A stretch of DNA of 64,000 nucleotides from JBLIRR01 sp049472395 (GTDB taxonomy: Bacteria; SZUA-182; DTGQ01; JBLIRR01): assembly GCA_049472395.1 (NCBI GenBank), contig JBLIRR010000009.1, positions 1 to 64,000 on the forward strand, given 5' to 3'. Below, piece after piece: positions 1 to 9,685 of the stretch. Made by a program: the position numbers and the translations under genes. Position 1 is the first letter of the stretch. Each line of letters begins with the position of its first letter. Under the pieces are notes generated by a model, which had not been told where the DNA came from, made no database searches, and saw only the letters and a list, made by a program, of their open reading frames with translations.

Positions 1-2
1 TT

Positions 3-602
3 GTAGGAAGCATTATTGATCATGGTTTTAATAAAGAATTGGCAATTATGAGTGATGATGCCGGTCAATTTAATGTGTTTCTTCATGCGCTTTGCTGGGT
101 CCATGCAGAGAGATTAGTGCATAAATTGATAGGATATACAGATCACAATAAAACAGTACTTGAACAGACACGGAAGGCCATATGGCAACTTTATAGAGAT
201 TTAAAAGATTACCAATTGAACCCAGATAATGCGACAAAATCTAAGTTAGAAAAGCAATTTGATGAATTGTTTACTCGTAAAACGGGTTTTGCTACCTTAG
301 ATAATACATTAAAACGGATCTATAAAAATAAGTTGGAGTTATTGTTGGTATTGGAGCGACCGGACATCCCCCTTCATAATAATTTAAGTGAAAGCGATAT
401 CAGAGAATACGTGAAAAGACGAAAAGTAAGTGGCTCAACGCGAAGTGATACGGGAAAAAAATGTCGAGATACCTTTACGAGCCTCAAAAAGACATGTCGT
501 AAACTGGGAATATCGTTTTGGAAATACCTTGATGATCGAGTACGGAAAAAGAATCAAATCCCTCGTTTAGCAGACATAATGAAGTTAAGGATGGCTGAAT
601 AA
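3..602 (+). CDS. IS66-like transposase, 5'-truncated by the window edge
   Basis: C-terminal part of a DDE transposase. The frame is open from the left edge, so the start lies outside the window. A catalytic-type Asp sits in SDDAGQF, followed by a CWVHAERL segment. Near the C-terminus, HNNLSESDIR is the conserved IS66 motif carrying the last acidic residue, followed by a basic tail. It abuts the 5' end of the exopolysaccharide locus, whose first gene lacks a normal start codon, so the element may have inserted at or near that gene. No terminal inverted repeat was recognised in the 180 bp after it. Whether the complete copy is functional cannot be judged. Confidence 0.8.
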   Translation, partial: VGSIIDHGFNKELAIMSDDAGQFNVFLHALCWVHAERLVHKLIGYTDHNKTVLEQTRKAIWQLYRDLKDYQLNPDNATKSKLEKQFDELFTRKTGFATLDNTLKRIYKNKLELLLVLERPDIPLHNNLSESDIREYVKRRKVSGSTRSDTGKKCRDTFTSLKKTCRKLGISFWKYLDDRVRKKNQIPRLADIMKLRMAE

Positions 603-815
603 TTCTCACCAGCAAAATGTGTATTCCCCTTTCTTTCTACCACACACTTTATGAGAAGTTACTGTATTTATTAATGCCTACTTTTTTAAAATGCGCCCAT
701 AAAGCTATTCCATTAACTTGAAATGATAATTTAAGTTGTCGATTCTTTTAATAACTTCAATAGAGCAGAAAAAGAAATCATTAAACAACTCACCCAAAAA
801 CTAAAATCAGGCAAA

Positions 816-2972
816 ATGAAGATTCTGGATGTCCCTTGTCCTGTAATAGGCCCTTCCCAGATATTAGTGCGCAATTATTATTCGTTGATTAGTGCCGGCA
901 CTGAGTCAAGTACTGTCTATGCCGCGAGGAAAGGATATATTGGAAAAGCAAGGGGAAAACCGGAGCAGGTTAAACAGGTATTTGATTCCTTAAGATCACA
1001 GGGAATAGTACAAACATACCGCGCTGTGATGAAAAAACTGGATGCCCATTCACCCCTTGGATACAGCACCGTGGGTAGGGTGATTGATATGGGGCCTGAT
1101 GTTATTGATTTTACAATTGGAGATTTTGTGGCATGCGGGGGGGCGGGGATAGCTAATCATGCAGATCTTGTAGCAGTGCCTCGTAATTTGGCAGTGAGGC
1201 TGCCTGTGCAAGGTATGGAAAATGGCACTTCGTATGATGACTACTTACAATCTGCCGCATATAATACAGTCGGGGCTATTGCCCTTCAGGGGATAAGGCA
1301 GGCGGATATGAGGTTGGGAGAAGTTGGCGCTGTCATCGGATTAGGGCTCCTTGGGCAATTGACCTGCCAGATGCTTCGGACATCCGGTGTTCAGGTTATA
1401 GGAATTGATATAAATGATAGGATGGTTGAGATCGCATCTCACTATGGCGCTGACATTGCGCTTAACAGGGATGATCCTATCGTTATGGAGCGAATACTTC
1501 AGTTTACCAATGGATATGGGGTCGATTGCGTGATTATTACGGCGGCTTCTACCAGCCTTGATCCGGTTAATTTCGCAGGCGCTATTACGCGCAAAAAAGG
1601 ACGGGTAATTATTGTAGGGGCTGTGCCTACAGGCTTTCAGCGTGAGCCTGATTATTATAAGAAAGAGCTTGAGCTTAAGATGTCCTGCTCATACGGCCCA
1701 GGGCGGTATGATCCGGTGTATGAAGAAAAAGGAGTAGATTACCCGGTGGGGTATGTGCGATGGACAGAGAAGCGTAACATGGAGGCCTTTCAGCGTCTTA
1801 TTGCGCAAGGTAAAGTGAGGACAGAGCATCTTACCACTCATGTCTTTGATTTGGAAAACGCGCCCTCTGCCTATGATATGATTATGGAAAAATCCGAAGC
1901 CTATATTGGAATTCTTATTAAATACGATATAAGCAAGGGTCTGGAACGTGGGATTGTAAAAAATAATGCGCTGAAAGCAAAAGCAACACATGCTGCGAGC
2001 GGCAATGACATGGTTGGTATTGGATTCATCGGAGCAGGCTCATACGCGCAGAGTTTTCTTTTGCCAAATATTAAGGTAGGTCCCAGGGTGAGGCTTAAGG
2101 GTGTCATGACATCTACTTCAACAAGCTCGCGCTCTGTTATGGACCGGTATGGTTTTGAGTTTTGCACGGGTGATGCTGAAGATATCCTGGCCAGTCCTGA
2201 AATAAACACTGTGTTTATTGCGACGCGGAATGATACACATGGGTTATATGTAAAAAAGGCACTTTTGGCGGGTAAGAATGTTTTTGTGGAAAAGCCATTG
2301 TGCTTAAATTGCAAGGAACTTGATGAAATAAAGGAAATTATTTACACCGGCGATAGCAATCCTAAAATTATGGTGGGGTTTAACCGGAGGTTTTCACCCT
2401 TAATAGAAAAGATAAAGTCCCTTTTTGGAAATTCCATTATGGCCATACACTATCGCATTAACGCGGGGAATATACCGATGTCCTCATGGATTCAGGACCC
2501 CTGTGTCGGCGGGGGGAGGATTATCGGGGAAGTATGTCACTTTGTGGATCTTTTGACTTATTTAACAGGGGCTTTGCCTGTTTCGGTATATGCCGCGTCA
2601 ATGAATGATTCACATAATGCCTCAGATACGCTTACAGTGAATTTAAAGTATGCTAATGGCTCTATTGGCGCTATATCTTATTTTGCCAACGGGAATAAGG
2701 CTTTGCCAAAGGAATATCTAGAGGTGTTTTGTAATGGCGCAGTTGCGGCAGTGGATGATTATAAAAGACTTGTGATTTATGGAAATGGCAAAAAGAAAAC
2801 TGAAAAACTCAGGTGCCAGGATAAGGGACAGAAGAATGAGGTTGAGCGATTTATTGAGACGGTTATGAGTGGCGGTAAGGCATTGATTCGGCGAGAGGAA
2901 TTATTGAGCACAACTCTGGTATGCTTTGAGATAGTAGAATCAATAAGAAACGGGAAAGTAGCGGAATTATAG
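816..2972 (+). CDS. Bi-domain oxidoreductase (MDR dehydrogenase + Gfo/Idh/MocA)
   Basis: Residues 1-375 form a zinc-alcohol-dehydrogenase-like MDR domain with a Rossmann loop GLGLLG near residue 175. Residues 400-718 are a Gfo/Idh/MocA domain with GFIGAGSYA near 403 and the VEKPL motif near 490. This two-domain architecture is a known family in bacterial polysaccharide clusters, probably acting in nucleotide-sugar or sugar-acid metabolism; the substrate is unknown. The first ATG is at 816, but family-like N-terminal sequence (KQLTQKLKSGK) continues upstream in frame to about 780. There the expected ATG is an ATT, and no ATG, GTG or TTG lies between it and the stop at 732. Translation may begin at ATT 780, or the gene may have lost its start. 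Confidence 0.85.
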   Translation: MKILDVPCPVIGPSQILVRNYYSLISAGTESSTVYAARKGYIGKARGKPEQVKQVFDSLRSQGIVQTYRAVMKKLDAHSPLGYSTVGRVIDMGPDVIDFTIGDFVACGGAGIANHADLVAVPRNLAVRLPVQGMENGTSYDDYLQSAAYNTVGAIALQGIRQADMRLGEVGAVIGLGLLGQLTCQMLRTSGVQVIGIDINDRMVEIASHYGADIALNRDDPIVMERILQFTNGYGVDCVIITAASTSLDPVNFAGAITRKKGRVIIVGAVPTGFQREPDYYKKELELKMSCSYGPGRYDPVYEEKGVDYPVGYVRWTEKRNMEAFQRLIAQGKVRTEHLTTHVFDLENAPSAYDMIMEKSEAYIGILIKYDISKGLERGIVKNNALKAKATHAASGNDMVGIGFIGAGSYAQSFLLPNIKVGPRVRLKGVMTSTSTSSRSVMDRYGFEFCTGDAEDILASPEINTVFIATRNDTHGLYVKKALLAGKNVFVEKPLCLNCKELDEIKEIIYTGDSNPKIMVGFNRRFSPLIEKIKSLFGNSIMAIHYRINAGNIPMSSWIQDPCVGGGRIIGEVCHFVDLLTYLTGALPVSVYAASMNDSHNASDTLTVNLKYANGSIGAISYFANGNKALPKEYLEVFCNGAVAAVDDYKRLVIYGNGKKKTEKLRCQDKGQKNEVERFIETVMSGGKALIRREELLSTTLVCFEIVESIRNGKVAEL

Positions 2973-2981
2973 ATACTGGTC

Positions 2982-4118
2982 GTGAATTATCTTGAATACA
3001 GTAATGTATCGGATGGCCTTTATGCTTATTGCCGAAACCGGGGTTACAAAGGGTGGGACCTTTACGATGGCCTTAATTCGAAAATTTTCAAGCGCTCTCC
3101 TCTTTATAAGTCTTCATTAGCTCGTCTTGTGTGGATTCAACTATTCAAAATGCTCCCCTTAAACCTAAGGGGGGCGGCTTTTGTGCCAAAAGAATATAAC
3201 GCAAAAGGGCTTGGCCTTTTTGCGGCAGGCCTTATATATAAGGGTAGGGCAGGGGAAGCTGAAGAGATCCTTACTATTTTAAAGGATATGGCCCATGGGG
3301 ATGCATATGAAATGGCCTGGGGATATAACTTTGATTGGCAGGCGAGGGCATTCTATGTACCTGAAAATACACCAAATATTGTTACTACAGTATTTGTGGC
3401 ACATGCCTTTCTTGATTATTATGATAATGCGGGGGATGATGATGCGCTGAGAGTTGCTGATGCGGCATGCCAGTATATATATAATAATTGCATCCTTTAT
3501 GAGGATGAGGAGAGGCTTTGTTTTTCATACATTCCAGGGGAAAAAGCGCGTGTTTACAATGCAAGTATGCTGGGCGCGGCTTTATTGGGGCGTGTCTATT
3601 CATATACGGAAGATAAAGGCTATTTGATAAAATCCGAGAAGGCCATGCGATATGGGATTGAGGCCTTAAATGATGACTTTTCATGGCCTTATGGAGAACT
3701 CCCCCATCACAGGTTTGTTGACAATTTTCATACAGGGTTCAATCTGGTATCACTTAAGGAATGGATGGAGTATACGGGGAAATATCTCTTTGAAGATGAG
3801 TTAAAAGGAGCATATAACTATTATCAAAAAACTTTTTTTCTCAATAACGGCTGCCCAAAATATTATAATAATGCTCTCTTTCCAATAGATATCCACTGCT
3901 GCGCGCAGGGTATCGTGACCTTTCTCAAATTAAAGAATTATGATCTGGACAGTATTGAGAAGGCCCGGAATATTGCAGATTGGGCCATATATCACATGCT
4001 GGATAAAAAGGGATTTTTTTATTATCAGAGGAGGAGATTTTATATGAATAAAATCTCTTATATCAGGTGGGCGCAAGCATGGATGTTTTATGCGCTGGCT
4101 ATGCTTGAGAATTCTTAA
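2982..4118 (+). CDS. Alpha/alpha-toroid (six-hairpin glycosidase-like) protein of a polysaccharide locus
   Basis: A 378-aa soluble protein with GTG start 9 nt after the previous stop. It is rich in aromatic residues and has repeated paired-helix segments with recurring Gly, Tyr and Trp (for example WGYNFDWQAR, DNFHTGFNLV, YIRWAQAWMFYAL). This is typical of alpha/alpha-barrel glycosidases, epimerases and lyases. No signal peptide is seen, so it is probably cytoplasmic. Its place between the bi-domain dehydrogenase and a GT26 transferase suggests a role in making or editing a sugar precursor. I do not recognise catalytic residues, and substrate and reaction are unknown. Confidence 0.65.
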   Translation: MNYLEYSNVSDGLYAYCRNRGYKGWDLYDGLNSKIFKRSPLYKSSLARLVWIQLFKMLPLNLRGAAFVPKEYNAKGLGLFAAGLIYKGRAGEAEEILTILKDMAHGDAYEMAWGYNFDWQARAFYVPENTPNIVTTVFVAHAFLDYYDNAGDDDALRVADAACQYIYNNCILYEDEERLCFSYIPGEKARVYNASMLGAALLGRVYSYTEDKGYLIKSEKAMRYGIEALNDDFSWPYGELPHHRFVDNFHTGFNLVSLKEWMEYTGKYLFEDELKGAYNYYQKTFFLNNGCPKYYNNALFPIDIHCCAQGIVTFLKLKNYDLDSIEKARNIADWAIYHMLDKKGFFYYQRRRFYMNKISYIRWAQAWMFYALAMLENS

Positions 4119-4132
4119 TAACTTTTTCTGAT

Positions 4133-4894
4133 ATGCAGCAATTCGAGGATAGAATTAACCTGCTGGGCTGTCCCATAGATGTCCTTACCATGGAGATGTC
4201 TCTTAAGAGGATTGAAAACTATATTGAAGCGCGTGTGCCTCGACAGCATGTGGTTGTGAATGTCTCAAAACTCATATATTTAAAAAAGGATAAGAAGCTT
4301 AAAGATATAATAGTATCGTGCGATATGATAAATGCGGATGGAATGCCGATTGTCTGGGCATCAAAACTTCTGGGAACTCCGCTTCCGGAGAGGGTCGCGG
4401 GATGTGATTTATTTCAGGAGCTTGTAAAGCTTTGCACTCTTAAGGGATACAGGCCCTTTTTTTTCGGGGCGAGGAAAGAAATTGTAGAAAAAATGGTTGA
4501 TGTGTATTTGGAGAAATATCCCGGTCTTAATGTAGCGGGATACCGTAATGGGTATTTCTCTGGGGACGATGAAAGACAAATTGCCGAACAAATAAGGGAT
4601 TCAAAGGCTGATGTGTTGTTCTTAGGATTTTCATCCCCAAAAAAGGAGAATTATCTTAATAAATATTTAGGCTTTATGGGTGTGCCTTTTTGTATGGGAG
4701 TAGGAGGAAGTTTTGATATTATAGCCGGCAAAACTAAGCGGGCACCTCAATGGATGCAAGATAACGGACTTGAATGGTTTTATAGATTTGCCCAGGAGCC
4801 GGGAAGGCTATGGAGGCGCTATGCCATAACTAATACTATTTTTACCTGGATGGTGCTCAAGGATTTTTTTCAAAAAAAGTGTAATGGATATTGA
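4133..4894 (+). CDS. WecB/TagA/CpsF family glycosyltransferase (GT26)
   Basis: A 253-aa GT26 enzyme. Family hallmarks are NADGMPIVWASKLLG near residue 66 with the conserved Asp, FFFGARKE near 105, LFLGFSSPKKE near 162, GVGGSFDIIAGKTKRAP near 186, and the C-terminal GLEWFYRFAQEPGRLWRRY. The family transfers N-acetylmannosamine or ManNAc-uronic acid type sugars to polyprenyl-diphosphate-linked acceptors at the inner membrane face. It lies in the exopolysaccharide operon, and its 3' end overlaps the following gene by 11 nt, implying translational coupling. Confidence 0.92.
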   Translation: MQQFEDRINLLGCPIDVLTMEMSLKRIENYIEARVPRQHVVVNVSKLIYLKKDKKLKDIIVSCDMINADGMPIVWASKLLGTPLPERVAGCDLFQELVKLCTLKGYRPFFFGARKEIVEKMVDVYLEKYPGLNVAGYRNGYFSGDDERQIAEQIRDSKADVLFLGFSSPKKENYLNKYLGFMGVPFCMGVGGSFDIIAGKTKRAPQWMQDNGLEWFYRFAQEPGRLWRRYAITNTIFTWMVLKDFFQKKCNGY

Positions 4895-6095
4895 GGATAC
4901 AATTATTCTTCACTACTCTATCCCTGAAAGCAGGGGAGGTGAATCCCGGTATAAAGAGTCAGTAAACTGGGGCGCTCTAATCCGGATGGCGCTTTTTCAC
5001 GATGTTTTTCCATCTATTTATAAAAATTTTGAAAATGAAGGATGGAAGGGTGTCCCGCACAATAGGGTTAAACAGTTTCATAGCTTATGGAAAGAGCATA
5101 TTGCGCGTCATATTATACTCGTTGATGAGCTTAAATCGATACTCGGGCTATTTGAAAAGGAGGGTATAAAAACTGTTCCCTTAAAGGGTTATTTGATGGG
5201 AGCAATGTGTTACCCGGATGATATCCTTCGCGCATTTAAAGATATAGATATATGGGTAAGCCCACAGGATATGCCCAGGGCTAAGATGCTTTTAGAGGGA
5301 GAGGGGTATGTTCCTGTGCCTTATAAAAGTTTCGAGACAGAAGCAGAGAATAAATATAATACACCCTTTTATCGATATTTACCCTGCAATAAGAGGATAT
5401 GCGTGGAGCTTCATTGGAAGCTTGCATACTTTAGAGATTATTCAGGTGTGCCTGAGCGGAAATGTTGGAAAAATTGTCAAAGAACGTTGATCTACGGCAA
5501 TGAATTTTTTACTCTTTTACCGGAAGATCTATTTATCTATTTGATTGTTAAAATCCACGCTACACGATACATCTATTTAAAAAAATTCGTTGATTTATAT
5601 CAGTTCCTGGCCTGTTATGAGAGCACATTAGATTGGGAGTATATTCGCGGGGAGCTTAAAGAGATGGGTATGATAAATAATTTTCTTTTTGCGCTCTCAA
5701 CTATGCGTATGCTTTTTAAGGAATCGTTTAAAGGAAAATCACAAATAAATAGTGTCAAATGTACCAAGCGCGCAAAGGGAAGTGTGCGCGTTTATATGTT
5801 TGAAAAGTTAATTAATCCCGTTACTATTCTTCATGGAAGATATGATTCTGATCTTAGGCATGCCTTTAGTCTTTTGCTCAATGATAATTTCAGGGATTCA
5901 ATAGCTTCCTTTATGAGGGTCCTTTTCCCATCGCGTGGGGGTATCGCCCATCGGTATAAGATTTTACCAGGATCTCATAAGGTGTATATGTATTATCTTT
6001 TTAATCCAATCTTTATTATATATAGACTCATCCGGGGATTTACCGTAAGGTCTTGGGGAGAAATAAATGTTAAAGCAATATTCTTACACGATTAA
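4884..6095 (+). CDS. Nucleotidyltransferase family protein (NTP_transf_5 type)
   Basis: A 403-aa protein starting inside the end of the GT26 gene. Residues 75-200 carry the uncharacterised nucleotidyltransferase pattern: LKGYLMG near 103, then FKDIDIWVSPQDM near 118, where the two Asp are the expected metal ligands, then VELHWKLA near 173. Members are common in capsule and exopolysaccharide clusters, and their substrate is not established. The C-terminal 200 residues are basic and aromatic without a recognised domain. It overlaps the next gene by 29 nt, so it belongs to the same operon. Confidence 0.8.
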   Translation: MDIEDTIILHYSIPESRGGESRYKESVNWGALIRMALFHDVFPSIYKNFENEGWKGVPHNRVKQFHSLWKEHIARHIILVDELKSILGLFEKEGIKTVPLKGYLMGAMCYPDDILRAFKDIDIWVSPQDMPRAKMLLEGEGYVPVPYKSFETEAENKYNTPFYRYLPCNKRICVELHWKLAYFRDYSGVPERKCWKNCQRTLIYGNEFFTLLPEDLFIYLIVKIHATRYIYLKKFVDLYQFLACYESTLDWEYIRGELKEMGMINNFLFALSTMRMLFKESFKGKSQINSVKCTKRAKGSVRVYMFEKLINPVTILHGRYDSDLRHAFSLLLNDNFRDSIASFMRVLFPSRGGIAHRYKILPGSHKVYMYYLFNPIFIIYRLIRGFTVRSWGEINVKAIFLHD

Positions 6096-7476
6096 GCGTT
6101 TAATTTTATTACTCGATATAATCATAATTGCTTTTTGTTACTGGATGTCCCTGCTATTGCTTGCGGGAGTAGTAGGTTCACGTTTTAAAGAACTTACCTG
6201 GATTCTGCTCGTTTCCTCCGTCGTTATACCGGTCTGTTTTAAAATCTACGGATTATATAATTTCAGGTATAAGTCTTTTTGGGAGGCTGTTAATAAGATA
6301 TTTATCTCACATATTATCAATCTTATGACTATAGCATTAACATTATATATTTTTAATATACATCATTTCAGCCGGATTTTCATGGTGAGCTTCTTTTTGT
6401 CTTCAGCGATTATTCATTCTTTATTGAGGTTCTGGATTAAAAAAATACTGACAGTTGCCAGAATTAAAGGCTACAATTTCCGGAGAGCTTTAATTGTAGG
6501 GCATTCTTCAAGCGCTGCCAGGATAATTTCGAGCATAGAGGAAAATGTGGAGTGGGGCATGCGAGTTGTCGGAATAGTGAAAGAAGATGGAATTGATGAG
6601 ACTTACAATTGTGCGGAAATAAATAAATATCCCATAAAGGGAAAGCTGGATGATTTAAAGCGGATTTTAAGATCAGAACCGGTGGATAATGTTATTTTCT
6701 GTACACAGAGAAAAAATATTACTGATCTTAAAAATACAATCTTAGATGTCGAAACCATGGGCATCTCATCCCATGTGGCTATTCCCAACCCCGTAGTAAA
6801 GCTATCCTCAACATTTATAGGTAATATTGACGGAATACCACTCATTACTTATTCCCCTATCAAATTAAGCCCTTTAGAGTTGATGATAAAGAATTTTGTT
6901 GATCTTTTAGGCGGGCTGATCGGTTTTTTGTTTTTTATTATACTGTACCCAATAATTAGTCTGGCGATAAAATTAGACTCAAAGGGGCCGGTTCTTTTTA
7001 AGCAGAAGCGGATGGGAGAGAACGGGAGAATTTTTACGTGTTATAAATTCCGGTCAATGTATCAGGATGCGGAAGAGCGGAAAAGGGAATTGCTGGCGGA
7101 GAATCAATTAAACGGGGCTGTATTTAAGATTAAAGATGATCCGAGGATTACGAGAGTGGGGAAATTTTTAAGAAAGTTCAGTCTTGATGAGTGGCCTCAA
7201 TTTATTAATGTGTTAAAAAGAGAAATGTCCTTGGTGGGCACACGCCCTCCTACATTGGATGAGGTGGGAAAATATGAGCTTTGGCAGAAGCGCCGGTTAT
7301 CCATGAAACCGGGGTTGACCGGTCTGTGGCAGGTAGAAGGCCGCAATTCAATTAATGATTTTAATGAAATAGTTAAATTGGATTTAAAATATATCGATAA
7401 CTGGTCAATATGGTATGAGTTCTATATTATTATAAAGACGGTATTTGTCGCACTAGGAGGAAAAAATTCTTATTAA
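6067..7476 (+). CDS. Polyprenyl-phosphate sugar phosphotransferase (exopolysaccharide initiation)
   Basis: A 469-aa membrane enzyme that starts an oligosaccharide by moving a sugar-1-phosphate from a nucleotide sugar to undecaprenyl phosphate. Residues 1-125 hold about four to five transmembrane segments, followed by a CoA-binding-like domain (RALIVGHSSSA near 140). A bacterial sugar transferase domain begins after the membrane helix near 275. Its motifs include KRMGENGRIFTCYKFRSM, SLDEWPQFINVLKREMSLVG, GTRPPT and KPGLTGLWQVEGRN. The start overlaps the preceding gene. It is the last plus-strand gene before a convergent TPR gene. Confidence 0.93.
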   Translation: MLKQYSYTIKRLILLLDIIIIAFCYWMSLLLLAGVVGSRFKELTWILLVSSVVIPVCFKIYGLYNFRYKSFWEAVNKIFISHIINLMTIALTLYIFNIHHFSRIFMVSFFLSSAIIHSLLRFWIKKILTVARIKGYNFRRALIVGHSSSAARIISSIEENVEWGMRVVGIVKEDGIDETYNCAEINKYPIKGKLDDLKRILRSEPVDNVIFCTQRKNITDLKNTILDVETMGISSHVAIPNPVVKLSSTFIGNIDGIPLITYSPIKLSPLELMIKNFVDLLGGLIGFLFFIILYPIISLAIKLDSKGPVLFKQKRMGENGRIFTCYKFRSMYQDAEERKRELLAENQLNGAVFKIKDDPRITRVGKFLRKFSLDEWPQFINVLKREMSLVGTRPPTLDEVGKYELWQKRRLSMKPGLTGLWQVEGRNSINDFNEIVKLDLKYIDNWSIWYEFYIIIKTVFVALGGKNSY

Positions 7477-7488
7477 TTGATGAGGCTT

Positions 7489-8289
7489 TTATTGGGTGGG
7501 GTCTGAATCAGTAGACTTACGCTGGGATTGATGCAGGCCTGCCAGGTTATTCAAAGTAGCGGCGACATGGAGGTGATCTGGACCCAGTATTTTTTGGCGT
7601 ATAGTAAGCGCGCGTTTAAAAAGGGTTTCTGCTTCGGTATATTTGCCCTGGGAATGATAGAGTCCTCCAAGGTTGTTAAGTATAGTGGCAACATTTAAAT
7701 GTTCTTTGCCTAATACTTTTTCACGTAAAGTAAGGGCACGTTTAAAAAGGATTTCTGCCTCGGCCCAGTTGCCCTTTGCATGATAAAGCTCGGCAAGGTT
7801 ATTTAAGGCTGAAGCGACATTGGGATGTTCTGCTCCTAAAGTCTTTTCGTATATTAAAAGGCTTTTCTTATAAAGCGCCTCTGCTTTTGTATAGTTATTT
7901 TGATAGTGATAGAGCAGCGCCAGGGTATTTACTGCTTGTGCCACCTCAGGATGTTCCGCGCCCAGGGCTTTTTCATAAATTGCAAGGGCTTGTGCGCTGA
8001 GGGTCGTTGCTTCAGCATATTTGCTCTGTTTTTGATAGAGGAGCGCAAGGGTGTTAAGGGATTGGGCGGTGTTTATGTGTTGCTGGCCAAATGTCTTCTC
8101 GGATAATTTTAAGGCTTCTTGCGCCAATTGCGTTGCATCGGAGCTTTTTCCCTGTGTGTAATAAAGCTTCAGAATCTTATTATTCAAACCTTCCCATTTG
8201 AGTTTGAAACAGTATCTCTTTAGTTTTTGGAATATCATTATAATTTTTTTATCGGAAGATCTGGATTCTTTTTTATAAAAAGATAGCAA
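7489..8289 (-). CDS. Kinesin-light-chain-like tetratricopeptide repeat protein
   Basis: A 266-aa protein with about five consecutive 42-residue TPR units of the TPR_10/TPR_12 type, each ending like LGAEHP(E/N)VA..LNNLA.LY. Such repeats bind protein partners. The given start is TTG at 8289; an in-frame ATG at 8238 is an alternative. Neither has a clear ribosome binding site. No signal peptide or effector domain is present, and the repeat array ends abruptly in a polar tail. It stands alone on the minus strand inside the exopolysaccharide locus, suggesting insertion or a decayed piece of a larger TPR protein. Confidence 0.75.
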   Translation of the reverse strand: MLSFYKKESRSSDKKIIMIFQKLKRYCFKLKWEGLNNKILKLYYTQGKSSDATQLAQEALKLSEKTFGQQHINTAQSLNTLALLYQKQSKYAEATTLSAQALAIYEKALGAEHPEVAQAVNTLALLYHYQNNYTKAEALYKKSLLIYEKTLGAEHPNVASALNNLAELYHAKGNWAEAEILFKRALTLREKVLGKEHLNVATILNNLGGLYHSQGKYTEAETLFKRALTIRQKILGPDHLHVAATLNNLAGLHQSQRKSTDSDPTQ

Positions 8290-8338
8290 AGAGAAGAAAA
8301 AATAACAAATGCTAAATATATAAATATAAAATAATTTT

Positions 8339-9658
8339 ATGATAGGGCAAAGTTACTATAGTGACTCTTTTTTGGCTAATAGAGTTATCGAGATAAGCAT
8401 TCTCTTCTTAATCATTTTTACTCCTTTATTTAAGGGCACGCTTTCCGGATGGGCGGTTTGGGCTGTGCATTTTGTTTCTTTTATCTTATTGATTTTATGG
8501 ATAATGAAGATTAAAGATGAAAGGAATAGCAAATTTAAGAAAACACCCCTATTTTATCCGATAATGATATTTTTCTTCTTAGCTATTCTTTCTGTTTTTT
8601 TTTCTTTTGACCGGAAAAAGAGCATCTTAGAATTTATAAAACTTTGTGATTATATCATAATTTTTTATATTGTGGTTCACACTATAAACAGCACTAAGCA
8701 AATCAGGCAAATCCTTTATACAATGGTTGGTATAGGATTTTTTATTTCTATTTTGGGGCTTCTTCAATATGTCGGGGGTATGGGGCATGCGTGGTGGATT
8801 TCAAATAAAGAGTTATCCGCGACTTTTGAAAATTCCAACTATTATGCCGCTTATATGAATCTTATCATCCCTATGGCTATTGCTCTTTTGTTATATGATG
8901 ACTTAGAGCTAGGAAAAAGAATAATGTTAATTTATTGTTTAGGGATAATGATAGTGGCTTATATTTATTCTTTATGCAGGGGCGGATGGATTAGCCTGTC
9001 AATTGCATTAGTTATAATGCTCATTGTGATGATGGCTAAATATTTTATTGGTCATTTTGAAAAGGTAAAACCGCGTTTATGGGTACTTATTTTAGTTTTG
9101 CCAATAATTATTTATTTCTCAAAAATGATTGGCGCATCCCCATTTATTAATAGCCTTAATCCGGCAAATTTCTATGCCAGATTAACTATATGGAAGGAGG
9201 CATCCAATATAGTAAAAGCCTATCCATTAGTCGGTGCGGGCATTGGTGTGTTTAATAATTTTAATGATGCCATCCCTGAAAAATTAAAAAATAGAGATAA
9301 TAATGGCTTTATAGAAAGACTTCAGAAGTTAGCATTATCTAGCTATCAGGGCTATGATGGTCTTAATTTCGATAATGAATATTTTCAGGTAGGCACTGAG
9401 ATGGGCATTCCTGCTCTCGTGATTATTGCCTGGATAGTGTTAAGACTATTTTATGAATCCGGCTTGTTATTATTTAAGAAAAATAATCATTTAAAACAAA
9501 TCGTTAGTCTTGGTTTTCTTGGTGGAGGAATTGCCTCGATAATCCTTATGTTATCAGCCAATGTCCTTCGTTTTATGTCTAATACTATATTATTAACTAT
9601 ATTAGCAGGACTAATATTTGTCTCCGATAGACAATATAAACGCCAGTCATATAAATGA
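8339..9658 (+). CDS. O-antigen ligase / Wzy-type polymerase
   Basis: A 439-aa polytopic membrane protein with roughly ten to twelve hydrophobic segments. The Wzy_C/O-antigen-ligase signature is seen as FENSNYYAAYMNLIIPMA near residue 162 and FYARLTIWKEA..YPLVGAGIGVFNNF near 278, followed by a long extracytoplasmic loop. It would polymerise or ligate polyprenyl-linked oligosaccharide on the periplasmic side. No strong Shine-Dalgarno precedes the ATG. The preceding gene is divergent, so it needs its own promoter in the AT-rich 50 bp upstream. Confidence 0.88.
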   Translation: MIGQSYYSDSFLANRVIEISILFLIIFTPLFKGTLSGWAVWAVHFVSFILLILWIMKIKDERNSKFKKTPLFYPIMIFFFLAILSVFFSFDRKKSILEFIKLCDYIIIFYIVVHTINSTKQIRQILYTMVGIGFFISILGLLQYVGGMGHAWWISNKELSATFENSNYYAAYMNLIIPMAIALLLYDDLELGKRIMLIYCLGIMIVAYIYSLCRGGWISLSIALVIMLIVMMAKYFIGHFEKVKPRLWVLILVLPIIIYFSKMIGASPFINSLNPANFYARLTIWKEASNIVKAYPLVGAGIGVFNNFNDAIPEKLKNRDNNGFIERLQKLALSSYQGYDGLNFDNEYFQVGTEMGIPALVIIAWIVLRLFYESGLLLFKKNNHLKQIVSLGFLGGGIASIILMLSANVLRFMSNTILLTILAGLIFVSDRQYKRQSYK

Positions 9659-9685
9659 ACTTTCTAAAGCCCAAATCTTAAGGCT

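Noticed and set aside
816..2972. Novel fusion of a zinc dehydrogenase with a Gfo/Idh/MocA protein
   Set aside because: This two-domain architecture is a known family in polysaccharide clusters.
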